From: an uncultured Clostridia bacterium
GTDB taxonomy: Bacteria > Bacillota > Clostridia > Christensenellales > UBA1242
Direction of reading: 5' to 3'
Assembly: GCA_944345365.1 (NCBI GenBank)
Contig: CALVMJ010000008.1
Coordinates: 1-39,533, forward strand
DNA: 39,533 bases
Both the position numbers and the translations under genes were made by a program. Within the stretch, counting starts at the first letter, position 1, and the number at the start of each line of letters is the position of its first letter. The notes under the pieces are model-generated. The model was not told where the DNA came from. It did not search any database and worked only from the letters and a program-made list of their open reading frames with translations. This document shows, piece after piece, positions 17,356 through 26,593 of the stretch.

Positions 17356-18777
17356 ATGCCAGATTTTAAGATTATGCCACATAGTTTGGAGGCAGAACAA
17401 GCAGTTTTGGGTTCGATAATGATAGACAATTTTTGCCAAACTGAGATTATGACCATGCTTAACCCAGAAGATTTTTATGCAGATTCACATAAGTCTATAT
17501 TTGAAGCGATGGGAAAGGTTTTTAACAAGAATATTCCAATTGATTTTGTTACATTGGTAGAAGAGCTTGAAAGGAATAAAAAGCTTGAACTTATTGGAGG
17601 GGTAGATTACATAACGTTTTTATCTAACGTTGTTCCCTCAGCTGTTAATTTTAAATATTATTGCGACATTGTGAAGGCAAATTCTGTCAGAAGAATGCTT
17701 ATAAAAAGTGGACAAAACATAATAGAAAAGTCCTATTCAAATGAGGACAAAGACGAGGTCCTAAACTTTGCAGAAGCTGAAATTTTTGGAATTTCCGAAA
17801 AAGAAGAAGCGACGACTTTGGAGCATATCGGAAGAACAAATGGAGCGCTCAAAGAAGTTGTGGACAAGTTTGATAAAATCGCAAAAGATCCAAACGCAAT
17901 GCGTGGACTTCCAACCGGATTTAAAGACCTTGACGCTATGACAAACGGACTTCAAAAGAGCGATTTGATCTTACTTGCTGCAAGACCTAGTGTTGGTAAG
18001 ACATCTCTTGCTATGAACATTATGACAAACATTGCAAGAGCCGGCAAGACCTGTGCTGTTTTTTCTCTTGAAATGTCAAAAGCCCAACTTGCACAAAGAG
18101 CTCTTTGCTCTGTTGCAAAAGTGCCAATGGGCAAGCCACTTAGTGGAAGTATGCAAGCCCAAGAATGGAAGAGGATTTGGGCAGGGACAAAGCAATTAGA
18201 AAATTCCAAATTGTTTATTGATGATTCCTCCCTAACAACCCCAGCAACTCTTCTGTCAAAGTGCAGACGGCTTAAAGCAAAGGAAGGTTCGCTTGATGTT
18301 GTTATGGTGGACTACTTGCAACTTATGAAAAGCGAAGGTGGAGCAAAAGAAAGTAGACAAAATGAAGTTTCTGCAATTTCAAGGAATTTAAAAATTGCAG
18401 CAAAAGAATTAAATGTTCCGATTATAGTTCTTTCACAGCTTTCCCGTGATATTGAAAAAAGAGAAGGACATAAACCTCAGTTGTCGGATTTAAGAGATTC
18501 GGGAGCAATAGAGCAGGACGCTGATATCGTTATGTTTTTGCACAACCCTGAAAAATACAACGACACTCCAACCCAAGATGAACCAGGGGTGGTTGAATTA
18601 ATTCTTGCAAAGCACAGAAATGGACAAACGGGAACCGTTAAACTTAGGTGGATTGGAGAATACACAACTTTTGTCAATATTGATGAAAAGGTTAGGATCG
18701 AAAAAAATCCCGATGTAAAAGATGAAAAAGAGGTTGCGCTTAGCGAAGTTGAAGGTGTTGATATATTCGAAGAGTAA
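17356..18777 (+). CDS. dnaB: replicative DNA helicase DnaB
   Basis: A 473-residue hexameric helicase of the replication fork (called DnaC in B. subtilis). The N-terminal collar domain begins LEAEQAVLGSIM. The RecA-like C-terminal domain shows the linker LPTGFKDLDAMTNGLQ, Walker A ARPSVGKTS (about 209-217), Walker B DVVMVDYLQLM, and the DLRDSGAIEQDAD motif with the catalytic and arginine-finger region. No intein or insertion is visible. It starts 9 bp after the small membrane protein with a very strong site (AGGAGGG). Two envelope proteins of unknown role follow closely. Confidence 0.97.
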   Translation: MPDFKIMPHSLEAEQAVLGSIMIDNFCQTEIMTMLNPEDFYADSHKSIFEAMGKVFNKNIPIDFVTLVEELERNKKLELIGGVDYITFLSNVVPSAVNFKYYCDIVKANSVRRMLIKSGQNIIEKSYSNEDKDEVLNFAEAEIFGISEKEEATTLEHIGRTNGALKEVVDKFDKIAKDPNAMRGLPTGFKDLDAMTNGLQKSDLILLAARPSVGKTSLAMNIMTNIARAGKTCAVFSLEMSKAQLAQRALCSVAKVPMGKPLSGSMQAQEWKRIWAGTKQLENSKLFIDDSSLTTPATLLSKCRRLKAKEGSLDVVMVDYLQLMKSEGGAKESRQNEVSAISRNLKIAAKELNVPIIVLSQLSRDIEKREGHKPQLSDLRDSGAIEQDADIVMFLHNPEKYNDTPTQDEPGVVELILAKHRNGQTGTVKLRWIGEYTTFVNIDEKVRIEKNPDVKDEKEVALSEVEGVDIFEE

Positions 18778-18786
18778 GGAGGAAAA

Positions 18787-19713
18787 ATGGCAAAATTAGA
18801 AGGGAAAAGAAAAAAATGGATTTTTGTTGTTTTGGTTTTAATTATATTAATTGCAACAGGAGTGACGCTTGCAATAACTTATTGGCCGGCAAAAGTTAAA
18901 GATATTGAGGGTAATATAATTAAACATTTAGAACAAAATTTTTTAGAAGCACCGGTTTATCAAAAGAGCGAGGCATATTTTGATAATCATTTACAAAGCT
19001 TTGCAGATAACGATGATATTGAATATTACAACGAAGCTTTTAGCTATCTCCCTGTGTTACAAGGAGTTTCGAACGCACTTGAATTTTATTCAAACAAGTT
19101 CGATCTTATTTTAAGAGAAGGTGTTGACAGAAAAAAAATAAAATCTTTTGAGAGCGCCATTAATTCAGCTTCAAAAAACTATGAAAAAATTTATAAGTAT
19201 TTAAGCTCTCACGAATCAGAAATGGAATCTTATGAAGTTGTTTACAGAGCATGGGAGACAATTAGGATCGAGTATAACAATCTACTTAACAACTACGAAC
19301 TTGCCTTTGAAAACCTTACCGAAATTTGCAAAGGCCAACAGTTAAGAGGTGTTTATGGCAATGAGTTTATGGTGCTTGGTTTGGAAGTTTCAAAAAATTA
19401 CTTGCAGGTTATAAAAGAGAAATTCTTTGGAAATGAAAATCAAATAAACAGCGAACACGGAGTTGATTTAGCAAAAGATTTTGGCAATTTCTCAATCTTT
19501 TTTAGCAGTCACATATTAAGGAATTATTATATTAATCCAGATTATCAAGAGTTTGCACGAGATTTAAGCCTGCTCGAAGAAAAAACCGATTTTGTTGTGA
19601 GTTTTGATAGTTTAATCAGAGAAAACTTTGAGGTTGATGTTGGGTTTTTTACTTTGGATCAAAATCTTTATATAAATAAAGCAATTAAGTTTTTGCAGGG
19701 AGGGGGGATATAA
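18787..19713 (+). CDS. membrane-anchored helical protein, unknown function
   Basis: A 308-residue protein with a basic N-terminus, one strong membrane segment (about residues 11-31: IFVVLVLIILIATGVTLAI), and an extracytoplasmic body predicted to be mainly alpha-helical with many Asn, Glu and aromatic residues. I recognise no domain. It starts 9 bp after dnaB behind an AAGGAGG site, and its stop overlaps the next start as TAATG. The next gene is a lipoprotein of similar size and helical composition, so the two may act as a pair on the outer face of the membrane. That partnership is inferred from coupling only. Confidence 0.75.
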   Translation: MAKLEGKRKKWIFVVLVLIILIATGVTLAITYWPAKVKDIEGNIIKHLEQNFLEAPVYQKSEAYFDNHLQSFADNDDIEYYNEAFSYLPVLQGVSNALEFYSNKFDLILREGVDRKKIKSFESAINSASKNYEKIYKYLSSHESEMESYEVVYRAWETIRIEYNNLLNNYELAFENLTEICKGQQLRGVYGNEFMVLGLEVSKNYLQVIKEKFFGNENQINSEHGVDLAKDFGNFSIFFSSHILRNYYINPDYQEFARDLSLLEEKTDFVVSFDSLIRENFEVDVGFFTLDQNLYINKAIKFLQGGGI

Positions 19714-20792
19714 TGAAAAGGAAAATCATAGCAGGCTTGTTTGCTGGCATAGCTGTTTGCTCTTCGGCTTTAATGATAACAGCTTGTGGAAGCAGTGAAA
19801 CCATTGATAGTGTAACAAAAAAGCTTGAAAGCGTTGTGGCGAGGGTTGAAGACAGTGAAGCTTTCGCTTACAGAAATGTTAAAACAAGTGCGGGAGAGTT
19901 TTTTTTAAATCAACCAACTTATAATGATTCTTTAATTGAATTGATTAAAGAGCAAGATATAACAGATGAATATGGGCAACTTTTTTACATGTATGATGCT
20001 GTTTTTGGATACAGTTATTCCTGCATAAATTATGGACTCAATGTTTTGCAGAACTATGAACCAAAGAAGGAAGTTAAAATTGACGAAGCTAAGGCAAACA
20101 TGCTAAACAGCGTTGTTTCTTCTTTAAAAATATTTGAATCTGTTATAAAAGAGCAAGAGAATAGTGTATTTTCGCTTGTAAATTATCTTGAAAATTTAAA
20201 TGATTATGATAGCGTTTTGGCTTATAACGCATTATATAACTACAAAAAAGAATACAGCAATTTTGTTTCTGCTGGCTTGAATCTTGCAAGCAATCTAACA
20301 AAAATGATCAATGAGATTTACGATGAAATTACCTATGAAGAACTTAACACATCTGTATTAAGATTTAACAAAAGCGAAACAAAATTGGCAAATTTACAAC
20401 TTCTTAAAAATTATAGCTACATAATTCATGAGCAACTAGAAGATAAAATTCCAGAAAATAAAGATGACAATCAAATAGGTTTTATCTGTGAAAGAGTTTT
20501 TTTGCCACAATTTAAGTATGTAGTGACAAATGTTTTAGAGGTAGATTTTACAAGAGCTTTGACACAAGAAGAGCTAGATGAGCTTATAAAGCAAAGAGAA
20601 GTTTTTTCGCAAGAGCAAGAAATAATGTTTCGTAACATAAAAGATTTTGATTTATACAAATTCGCATTCGATGAAAATGGGGATTTTGAAAAGTTAACTC
20701 TAACAGAAAAGTTAAGATATAATCAGATATTGGAATATTATATGATTATTTCATCAGAATGGGAGTATCATTATTTTAATTTATTTAAATAG
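19713..20792 (+). CDS. predicted helical lipoprotein, unknown function
   Basis: A 359-residue protein with a lipoprotein signal peptide (lipobox ITAC, Cys 25) and a mature part that looks almost entirely alpha-helical, with long Glu/Lys/Asn/Leu-rich stretches. No known domain is recognised. It is translationally coupled (TAATG) to the preceding membrane-anchored protein and lies 10 bp before gltX. Both unknowns share a helical extracytoplasmic design and may be diverged paralogues or binding partners. Their place between dnaB and gltX is unusual and gives no clear functional hint. Confidence 0.75.
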   Translation: MKRKIIAGLFAGIAVCSSALMITACGSSETIDSVTKKLESVVARVEDSEAFAYRNVKTSAGEFFLNQPTYNDSLIELIKEQDITDEYGQLFYMYDAVFGYSYSCINYGLNVLQNYEPKKEVKIDEAKANMLNSVVSSLKIFESVIKEQENSVFSLVNYLENLNDYDSVLAYNALYNYKKEYSNFVSAGLNLASNLTKMINEIYDEITYEELNTSVLRFNKSETKLANLQLLKNYSYIIHEQLEDKIPENKDDNQIGFICERVFLPQFKYVVTNVLEVDFTRALTQEELDELIKQREVFSQEQEIMFRNIKDFDLYKFAFDENGDFEKLTLTEKLRYNQILEYYMIISSEWEYHYFNLFK

Positions 20793-20802
20793 GAAGGTAA
20801 AA

Positions 20803-22443
20803 ATGGACTACAAAAAATTAGCAAATTTGCTTTTCCCTGATTTAAAATATAATGTTGAAGATATAGAAAAAAGATACCCTGCAAGGACATTAACAAAAGA
20901 GCAGGTTGTTTCAAGATTTGCACCAAGTCCAACAGGTTACATGCATATTGGAAACTTCTTTCAGATGTTTATAAGTTACAATTTAACAAGAGTGACTGAT
21001 GGGATTTTCTTTTTAAGAATCGAGGACACTGACTCAAAAAGGGAAAAGAAAGACGCAGTCAAAGTTGTGTATGAAGTTTTGTCTAAGTTTGGCATAAAAC
21101 CCGATGAATATCAATCTCTAAACGGCGAAGATGTTGGAGGGTATGGCCCTTATGTTCAAAGTCAAAGGACGGATATTTACAAAGCTTATGCAAAAAAACT
21201 TGTAGAAGAAGGAAGGGCGTTTCCGTGTTTTTGTAAAAAAACAGAGGGCAAGGAAGATGTGTTGAAGTTAAGAGAACAAAAGTTCGCTTATGATGATGAA
21301 AAAGAATATGATCCTTGCAGAAATTTGAGTCTTGAAGACATTGAAGAGAAGTTAAAAAACGGAGAAAAGTTTGCGATAAGGCTTAAAACAAAAAACGATG
21401 GAAGTCAAAGAGTAAAGTTTTATGACTTAATAAAAGGTGAAATTGAAGCGAAGGCAAACTCGAAAGATTTTATCTTGCTTAAAAACGATGGGGTTCCACC
21501 TTATGCCTTTGCTCATGCAATAGATGACACACTTATGGGAACGACCATTGTTGTGAGGGGAGAGGAATACATTGGTTCGACCCCTGCACATATTGAGCTT
21601 TTTGAAGCCTTGGGATTTACACCTGTTACTTATTGTCATAATCCACTTATTTGCAAAATTGGAGATAATGGCAACAGGAGAAAAATTTCAAAGAGGTTTG
21701 ATCCAGAAGCAGATATGAGATTTTATTTTGAAAAAGGCTACCCAACTGACAGCGTTTTGGAATATCTTTTAAATATCATCAATTCTGGGTTTGAAATATG
21801 GAGAAGCAATAATCCAGATAAAAATTGGAAGGAATTTAAGTTTGGCGTTAAGGACATAACGGCAGTTTCTCCGATCTTTGATATTATTAAGCTTAACGAT
21901 ATTTCTAAAAATTTAATAGCACGAATGAGTGCAGAGGAAGTTTATAGTAATGTTTTAGCTTGGGCAGAGGAATTTGACAAAGAATTTGCAAAATATTTAA
22001 AAGAAAACAAAGAGTATTCCACAAAAGTTTTTAACATTGGAAGAGAAGGGGCTAAACCAAGAAAGGATATTTATAGTTGGAGTATGGTAAAAGAACAATT
22101 TTCCTATATGTTTAAGACTCCAAATTTTGAAGAATTAGATCAAGAAGACGAAGATAGCTTTAATGAGTTTATCTTTGAATATTTAAAAGAATTTTCTTTT
22201 TCGTCTAGCAAGGAAGAATGGTTTAACAAGGTCAAAGAAGTGGCGTCAAGGCTTGGGTATGCCACGGATAATAAACTTTATAAAGCAAATCCACAAGACT
22301 ACAAAGGCAACACTGCCAAAGCCTGCCAGTTTATAAGGATTGCCTTAACTGGAAAAAAAGATTCCCCAGATTTATATGAATTAATGCAAATACTTGGAGA
22401 GGAAGAAACAATAAAGAGATTAAATGCAAAAAAAACACTCTGA
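20803..22443 (+). CDS. gltX: glutamyl-tRNA synthetase, class I, with N-terminal extension
   Basis: A 546-residue class I synthetase. The Rossmann fold starts at about residue 37 with RFAPSPTGYMHIGN (HIGH-type motif) and FLRIEDTD. The KMSKS-type loop reads RRKISKRFDPE. The first 36 residues are extra compared with common GluRS enzymes, which begin almost at the RFAPSPTG motif, and the whole is longer than the usual 480-500. It charges Glu onto tRNA-Glu. GatCAB lies in this window, so the enzyme may also charge tRNA-Gln for amidation; that depends on the genome lacking GlnRS, which cannot be seen here. It is last in the typA operon. Its TGA stop sits in the loop of the terminator. Confidence 0.92.
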   Translation: MDYKKLANLLFPDLKYNVEDIEKRYPARTLTKEQVVSRFAPSPTGYMHIGNFFQMFISYNLTRVTDGIFFLRIEDTDSKREKKDAVKVVYEVLSKFGIKPDEYQSLNGEDVGGYGPYVQSQRTDIYKAYAKKLVEEGRAFPCFCKKTEGKEDVLKLREQKFAYDDEKEYDPCRNLSLEDIEEKLKNGEKFAIRLKTKNDGSQRVKFYDLIKGEIEAKANSKDFILLKNDGVPPYAFAHAIDDTLMGTTIVVRGEEYIGSTPAHIELFEALGFTPVTYCHNPLICKIGDNGNRRKISKRFDPEADMRFYFEKGYPTDSVLEYLLNIINSGFEIWRSNNPDKNWKEFKFGVKDITAVSPIFDIIKLNDISKNLIARMSAEEVYSNVLAWAEEFDKEFAKYLKENKEYSTKVFNIGREGAKPRKDIYSWSMVKEQFSYMFKTPNFEELDQEDEDSFNEFIFEYLKEFSFSSSKEEWFNKVKEVASRLGYATDNKLYKANPQDYKGNTAKACQFIRIALTGKKDSPDLYELMQILGEEETIKRLNAKKTL

Positions 22444-22457
22444 TGAGTGTTTTTTTT
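22428..22457. terminator. bidirectional terminator overlapping the gltX stop codon
   Basis: A perfect 13-bp stem, AAAAAAAACACTC with GAGTGTTTTTTTT, around loop TGAT. The gltX stop TGA is in the loop. The A and T runs allow termination in both directions, so it can also serve the convergent rubrerythrin gene ending at 22518. Confidence 0.9.
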
Positions 22458-22517
22458 GTGAAAGAATTTTAACTTTTTTGATTTAAAAATTATATTAATT
22501 TTTTAATTATTTCGCTT

Positions 22518-23111
22518 TTAATTATTATCATTGAGTTTAAGCATAACATGTCCCTGTTTTGCTTTACAAAGTGGACACACTTCCCAAGCTTCTTTAAGTG
22601 TTTCCTCATAGCCACAGTCGGCACATTTCCATTTTACCGGCTTGCTTTTTTTATAGAGAGTTCCTGTGCTGAGTTGGTTGTATAAGTCTTTAAAGAGTTT
22701 TTTATGGCATGACTCCACCTGTATTATATCTTCAAAAAGCTTTGCAATTTCTTCGAAGCCTTCCTCTCTTGCAGTTTTTGCATAATCGGGATATACCCTT
22801 AATTGTTCGTTTGCTTCGTCTTCCGAGGCTAGTTTTAAGTTCTCCAAAAGGTCCCATTTTTCCTTAAAAGGATACCCAGATGATATATCTATGTTTGTAA
22901 TTGTCTTATCCGAAGCTTGCTGAATAAAGGTGTAGAACATTCTTGCATGATTAAACTCATTAAAGACCACCTTATCAACAATTTCTGCAAGACAGTTAAG
23001 TCCCTGCATTCTTGCGCCATACTCAATGAATTTGTATCTAATATGTGCTTGACACTCTCCTGCGTAAGCTTTTGCTAGATTGTGAATTGTTTTGCTTTCA
23101 ATTAATTTCAT
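22518..23111 (-). CDS. rubrerythrin-type diiron peroxidase with C-terminal rubredoxin-like domain
   Basis: A 197-residue protein. The N-terminal four-helix ferritin-like domain carries Glu/His ligand candidates in AGECQAHIRY, FNEFNHARMF and VESCHKKLF. The C-terminal zinc-ribbon-like rubredoxin domain has two CxxC pairs (WKCADCGYEE and CPLCKAKQGH). Rubrerythrins reduce hydrogen peroxide in anaerobes, taking electrons through the rubredoxin iron, so this suggests an anaerobic host. The ATG has an excellent AGGAGGG site on the minus strand. It diverges from the M18 aminopeptidase and shares a terminator with gltX. The ligand pattern departs somewhat from classical rubrerythrin ExxR/ExxH spacing. 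Confidence 0.85.
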   Translation of the reverse strand: MKLIESKTIHNLAKAYAGECQAHIRYKFIEYGARMQGLNCLAEIVDKVVFNEFNHARMFYTFIQQASDKTITNIDISSGYPFKEKWDLLENLKLASEDEANEQLRVYPDYAKTAREEGFEEIAKLFEDIIQVESCHKKLFKDLYNQLSTGTLYKKSKPVKWKCADCGYEETLKEAWEVCPLCKAKQGHVMLKLNDNN

Positions 23112-23149
23112 AAGCCCTCCTGAGAAAAATTATCTCCATTTTATGTTTA

Positions 23150-23155
23150 ATTATA
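23150..23155 (-). promoter_or_regulatory. -10 element for the rubrerythrin gene
   Basis: TATAAT on the minus strand 38 bp upstream of the start codon. The candidate -35 at the right distance (TATGTT) is poor. A TATACT on the plus strand overlaps it and could serve the divergent aminopeptidase. Confidence 0.45.
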
Positions 23156-23205
23156 CTTTTTAGGTAAAAAATAACATAAAAAAGATGTAATAAAAAGGAG
23201 AAATT

Positions 23206-24561
23206 ATGAAAAATTTATGGGAAAATCAAACAGAAGAAGCAAGGAAGAAAATATTTTCTTTTTGTGAGGATTATAAAAACTTCATCTCTGAAAACAAAAC
23301 AGAAAGAGAGTGCTTGGCACAGAGCGTAAAAATGGCAAAAGAGAAGGGCTATGTTGATTTAAACGAACTAATTGTTAATAAAAGAACAGTTAAACAAGGA
23401 GACAAGATTTTTGCCCTAAACAGGGGAAAAATGGGAGTTTTTATTAAAATCGGAAAAAAATCGATAGAAGAGGGGTTTAATATAATAGGAGCTCATGTCG
23501 ATTCGCCAAGACTAGATTTAAAAGCAAGTCCTGTTTACGAAAACTCTGAACTTGCCCTTCTTGACACTCATTATTATGGTGGAATAAAAAAATATCAGTG
23601 GCTTGCAAACCCCCTTGCACTTCATGGAGTGGTATGCAAAAAAGATGGAAAGATTATTAAGATAAACATTGGAGAAGATCAAAACGATCCAGTGTTTACA
23701 ATCTCGGACCTTTTACCACATTTATCAAAAGATGTTAAAGTGGACAATATAAACGGAGAAATGCTTAATGTCTTAGTCGGGGGAATTCCAGCAAAGCAAG
23801 AAAAAAACAAGTTTAAACACAATGTTTATGACATTTTAAAGTCCATGGATATTTTGGAGCAGGATTTAATTTCGGCTGAAATAGAGGTTGTTCCTGCTGG
23901 GAGAGCAAGAGATTTAGGCCTTGACAGGAGTATGATTTTGGGCTATGGTCAAGACGACAGGGTTTGTGCATATACTTCATTAAAAGCTCTTTTAGATGAC
24001 GAAGAGATCCCAGAAAGGACAAGCGTATGTTTGCTTGTTGACAAAGAAGAGATTGGAAGTTATGGTGCTACGGGCATGAGTAGCAAATTTTTTGAGAATG
24101 TCCTAGCTGAAATAAACTTTCTTTTGGGTAATCCGGAAATATCATTAAGAAGAGCGCTAAGTAACAGTTATATGCTTTCAAGTGATGTCACGGCTGGATT
24201 CGACCCAAACTATCCATCACCTTTTAATAAAGATTCGGAGGCTTATTTAGCAAAAGGAATCGCTTTTAATAAATATACTGGTCGGGGTGGAAAGTCAGGA
24301 TCAAATGACGCCAACCCAGAGTTTATTGCAAAATTAAGGAGATTGATGGACGATGCTAATATAACCTATCAATTTACCGAAATGGGGAAAGTTGATGCCG
24401 GAGGCGGAGGAACGATTGCCTATATCATGGCAAAATATGGAATGGATGTAATTGATGCTGGCGTTCCACTTTTAAATATGCATGCGCCATGGGAGGTTTC
24501 TTCAAAAGCTGATGTCTATGAAGCATATAAGGCATATAAGGCATTTTATAAACTTAAATAA
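23206..24561 (+). CDS. M18-family aminopeptidase
   Basis: A 451-residue zinc aminopeptidase of the aspartyl-aminopeptidase family, cytoplasmic. The metal and catalytic blocks are all visible: GAHVDSPRLD, LGYGQDDRVCAY, LVDKEEIGSYGATG (catalytic Glu pair), SSDVTAGFDPNYP and LLNMHAPWEVSSK (last His ligand). Length matches the family. It releases N-terminal residues from peptides, with acidic ones preferred in characterised members; the specificity here is not determined. The start has a good AAAGGAG site. It is transcribed alone, with a terminator 56 bp downstream. Confidence 0.93.
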   Translation: MKNLWENQTEEARKKIFSFCEDYKNFISENKTERECLAQSVKMAKEKGYVDLNELIVNKRTVKQGDKIFALNRGKMGVFIKIGKKSIEEGFNIIGAHVDSPRLDLKASPVYENSELALLDTHYYGGIKKYQWLANPLALHGVVCKKDGKIIKINIGEDQNDPVFTISDLLPHLSKDVKVDNINGEMLNVLVGGIPAKQEKNKFKHNVYDILKSMDILEQDLISAEIEVVPAGRARDLGLDRSMILGYGQDDRVCAYTSLKALLDDEEIPERTSVCLLVDKEEIGSYGATGMSSKFFENVLAEINFLLGNPEISLRRALSNSYMLSSDVTAGFDPNYPSPFNKDSEAYLAKGIAFNKYTGRGGKSGSNDANPEFIAKLRRLMDDANITYQFTEMGKVDAGGGGTIAYIMAKYGMDVIDAGVPLLNMHAPWEVSSKADVYEAYKAYKAFYKLK

Positions 24562-24616
24562 ATTCTGTTGCTTAAACGATTTCTTTTTTATATAATTTAA
24601 CTACGATTGTGAAAAC

Positions 24617-24646
24617 AAGATTATAAAACAATTTATAATCTTTTTT
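24617..24646 (+). terminator. intrinsic terminator after the aminopeptidase
   Basis: A perfect 11-bp stem AAGATTATAAA/TTTATAATCTT with a 4-nt loop and a run of T to 24646. Confidence 0.85.
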
Positions 24647-24685
24647 CATATTAAATAGTGTTGAGAAACATTATAAAGGAGTTAT

Positions 24686-26548
24686 ATGGAAAAGGTAATT
24701 ATTGATGAAAGCTCATGTGTTACAAAAGATTGCTATTTTTCAGGAGAGGTTAAAATAGGAAAAAACTGCGACATATCCAATTGCAGATTAAGTGATTGCG
24801 TTATAGGTGATAATGTAAAAATAATCGATTGTAGCATAGAGGAAAGTGTTATAAAAAATGGCGTAACTATTGGGCCATATTCTCACATAAGGCCGGGTTG
24901 TGTGCTGGAAGATGATGTACATATAGGCAATTTTGTGGAACTAAAAAACGCCAAGATTGGAAAGAGAACAAAAGTGCCACATTTAAGCTATGTTGGAGAT
25001 TGCGAGATTGGTGAAGATGTTAATATTGGTTGTGGAGTGATATTTTGCAATTATGACGGAAAAAATAAGCACAAAAGCATTATTGGGAACAGGGTGTTTA
25101 TTGGAAGCAATGCAAATATTGTTGCTCCGGTTATAATTGAAGACGAGGCTTTTATTGCGGCAGGTACAACTGTAACTGACAACATCTCAAAAGGAGAGTT
25201 TTGTATCGGCAGGGTTAGGAATGAAACAAAACTTGGAGTCTTAAACCTTTATGCACAGAAATTTGCAAATCCTTTAAAGTACTTTGGAACTGATGGCATA
25301 AGGGGTGTTTACGGAAAAGAATTGACTGATGAATTATGTGTGAAAGTTGGATATGGCTTAACAAAAATTTTGGAAAATCCTAAGATCTTAATCGGAAGAG
25401 ACACCAGGCCGAGCGGGGAAAATATGTTAAAAAGCATAGCCCTCGGAGGCAATAGTGGTAATGCAGAGGTATTTGATGCAGGAATAATTTCAACCTCTGG
25501 GTTGGCATATTTAACAAAATTACATAATTTTGATTTTGGAGTTATGCTTACCGCATCTCATAATCCAAGCGAGTATAACGGCATAAAAATTTTTAATGGA
25601 AACGGATACAAACTTAACGAAAATCAGGAAATATTTTTAGAACAAAATCTTGAATATCCAACTAATTTGATAACTAAGGAGATTAATACTATTGATAAGG
25701 GAGAATATCTTTCACATTTAAACAAAATATGTAACAAGAATCTAACTGGATTAAAGATTTTTTTAGATTGTTCTAATGGCGCCATATCAGACTATGCAAA
25801 GCTTCTTTTTGAAAGCAAAGGAGCAAATGTTGTTGCTATTAACACAAAAGGGGAAATTAATAAAGATGCTAGTGTTTTAGACGAAAACACATTCATTAGA
25901 AACATGAAAAACAGTGGGGCAGAAATAGGTTTTTGTTTTGACGGTGATTCAGATAGGGTTATGTGTATAACTAAAAATGGCAAGGTGCTGGATGGTGACA
26001 GAATTTTATATATTCTTGCAAAACACCGAGGAGAAAAATATGCAGTCGGAACAGTTATGACAAATATGGGTTTAGAAAAACATCTTTCAATGATAGGAAC
26101 AAGACTTCAAAGAACAAATGTTGGCGACAAAAACATAGCAAGATTAATGAAATCAAAAAAATATAAGATTGGAGCAGAACAATCGGGCCATGTTATTTTA
26201 ACAGATTTTACTACAACCGGAGATGGATTAATCACTGCTTTATATTTATTGAATATTTACTACGAGAACAAAAAACTCTTTGAGGAAGCAGAAAATCTTG
26301 AAATGTTTTTTGTTGAATCACTTAAAGTTAAAACAAGCGACAAATCCATACTAAAATCGGATGAAATCACAAACGAAATAAAAAAACAAGAAAATATTAT
26401 TGGAGATAATGGAAGGATTATTGTCAGAGCAAGTGGGACTGAGCCATTGATAAGAATAACGGTTGAAGGGGAAGACAAACAAAAAGTTGTCAAGATTGCA
26501 AAAACTGTTCAAAAAGTAATAGAGAACAAAGTGCAACGAGAAAAATAA
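24686..26548 (+). CDS. fusion of GlmU acetyltransferase domain with phosphoglucosamine mutase GlmM
   Basis: A 620-residue single reading frame joining two steps of UDP-GlcNAc synthesis. Residues 1-195 form a left-handed beta-helix equivalent to the GlmU C-terminal half, keeping its active-site residues: SHIRPG (R69), NFVELK (K87), VPHLSYVGD (catalytic His 99) and CNYDG (N122). Residues 198-620 are GlmM: KYFGTDGIRG, the phosphoserine loop LTASHNP (S291), metal site FDGDSDR (419-424) and sugar-phosphate loop RASGTEPLIR. The enzyme should convert GlcN-6-P to GlcN-1-P and acetylate it to GlcNAc-1-P in one chain. The GlmU uridylyltransferase half is absent, so that step must be encoded elsewhere. 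The frame is continuous across the junction. The start has AAAGGAG. Confidence 0.9.
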   Translation: MEKVIIDESSCVTKDCYFSGEVKIGKNCDISNCRLSDCVIGDNVKIIDCSIEESVIKNGVTIGPYSHIRPGCVLEDDVHIGNFVELKNAKIGKRTKVPHLSYVGDCEIGEDVNIGCGVIFCNYDGKNKHKSIIGNRVFIGSNANIVAPVIIEDEAFIAAGTTVTDNISKGEFCIGRVRNETKLGVLNLYAQKFANPLKYFGTDGIRGVYGKELTDELCVKVGYGLTKILENPKILIGRDTRPSGENMLKSIALGGNSGNAEVFDAGIISTSGLAYLTKLHNFDFGVMLTASHNPSEYNGIKIFNGNGYKLNENQEIFLEQNLEYPTNLITKEINTIDKGEYLSHLNKICNKNLTGLKIFLDCSNGAISDYAKLLFESKGANVVAINTKGEINKDASVLDENTFIRNMKNSGAEIGFCFDGDSDRVMCITKNGKVLDGDRILYILAKHRGEKYAVGTVMTNMGLEKHLSMIGTRLQRTNVGDKNIARLMKSKKYKIGAEQSGHVILTDFTTTGDGLITALYLLNIYYENKKLFEEAENLEMFFVESLKVKTSDKSILKSDEITNEIKKQENIIGDNGRIIVRASGTEPLIRITVEGEDKQKVVKIAKTVQKVIENKVQREK

Positions 26549-26593
26549 AAAGCAAAACGCGAATCTTTTTCATATATAATATCGAGGTAGTTT

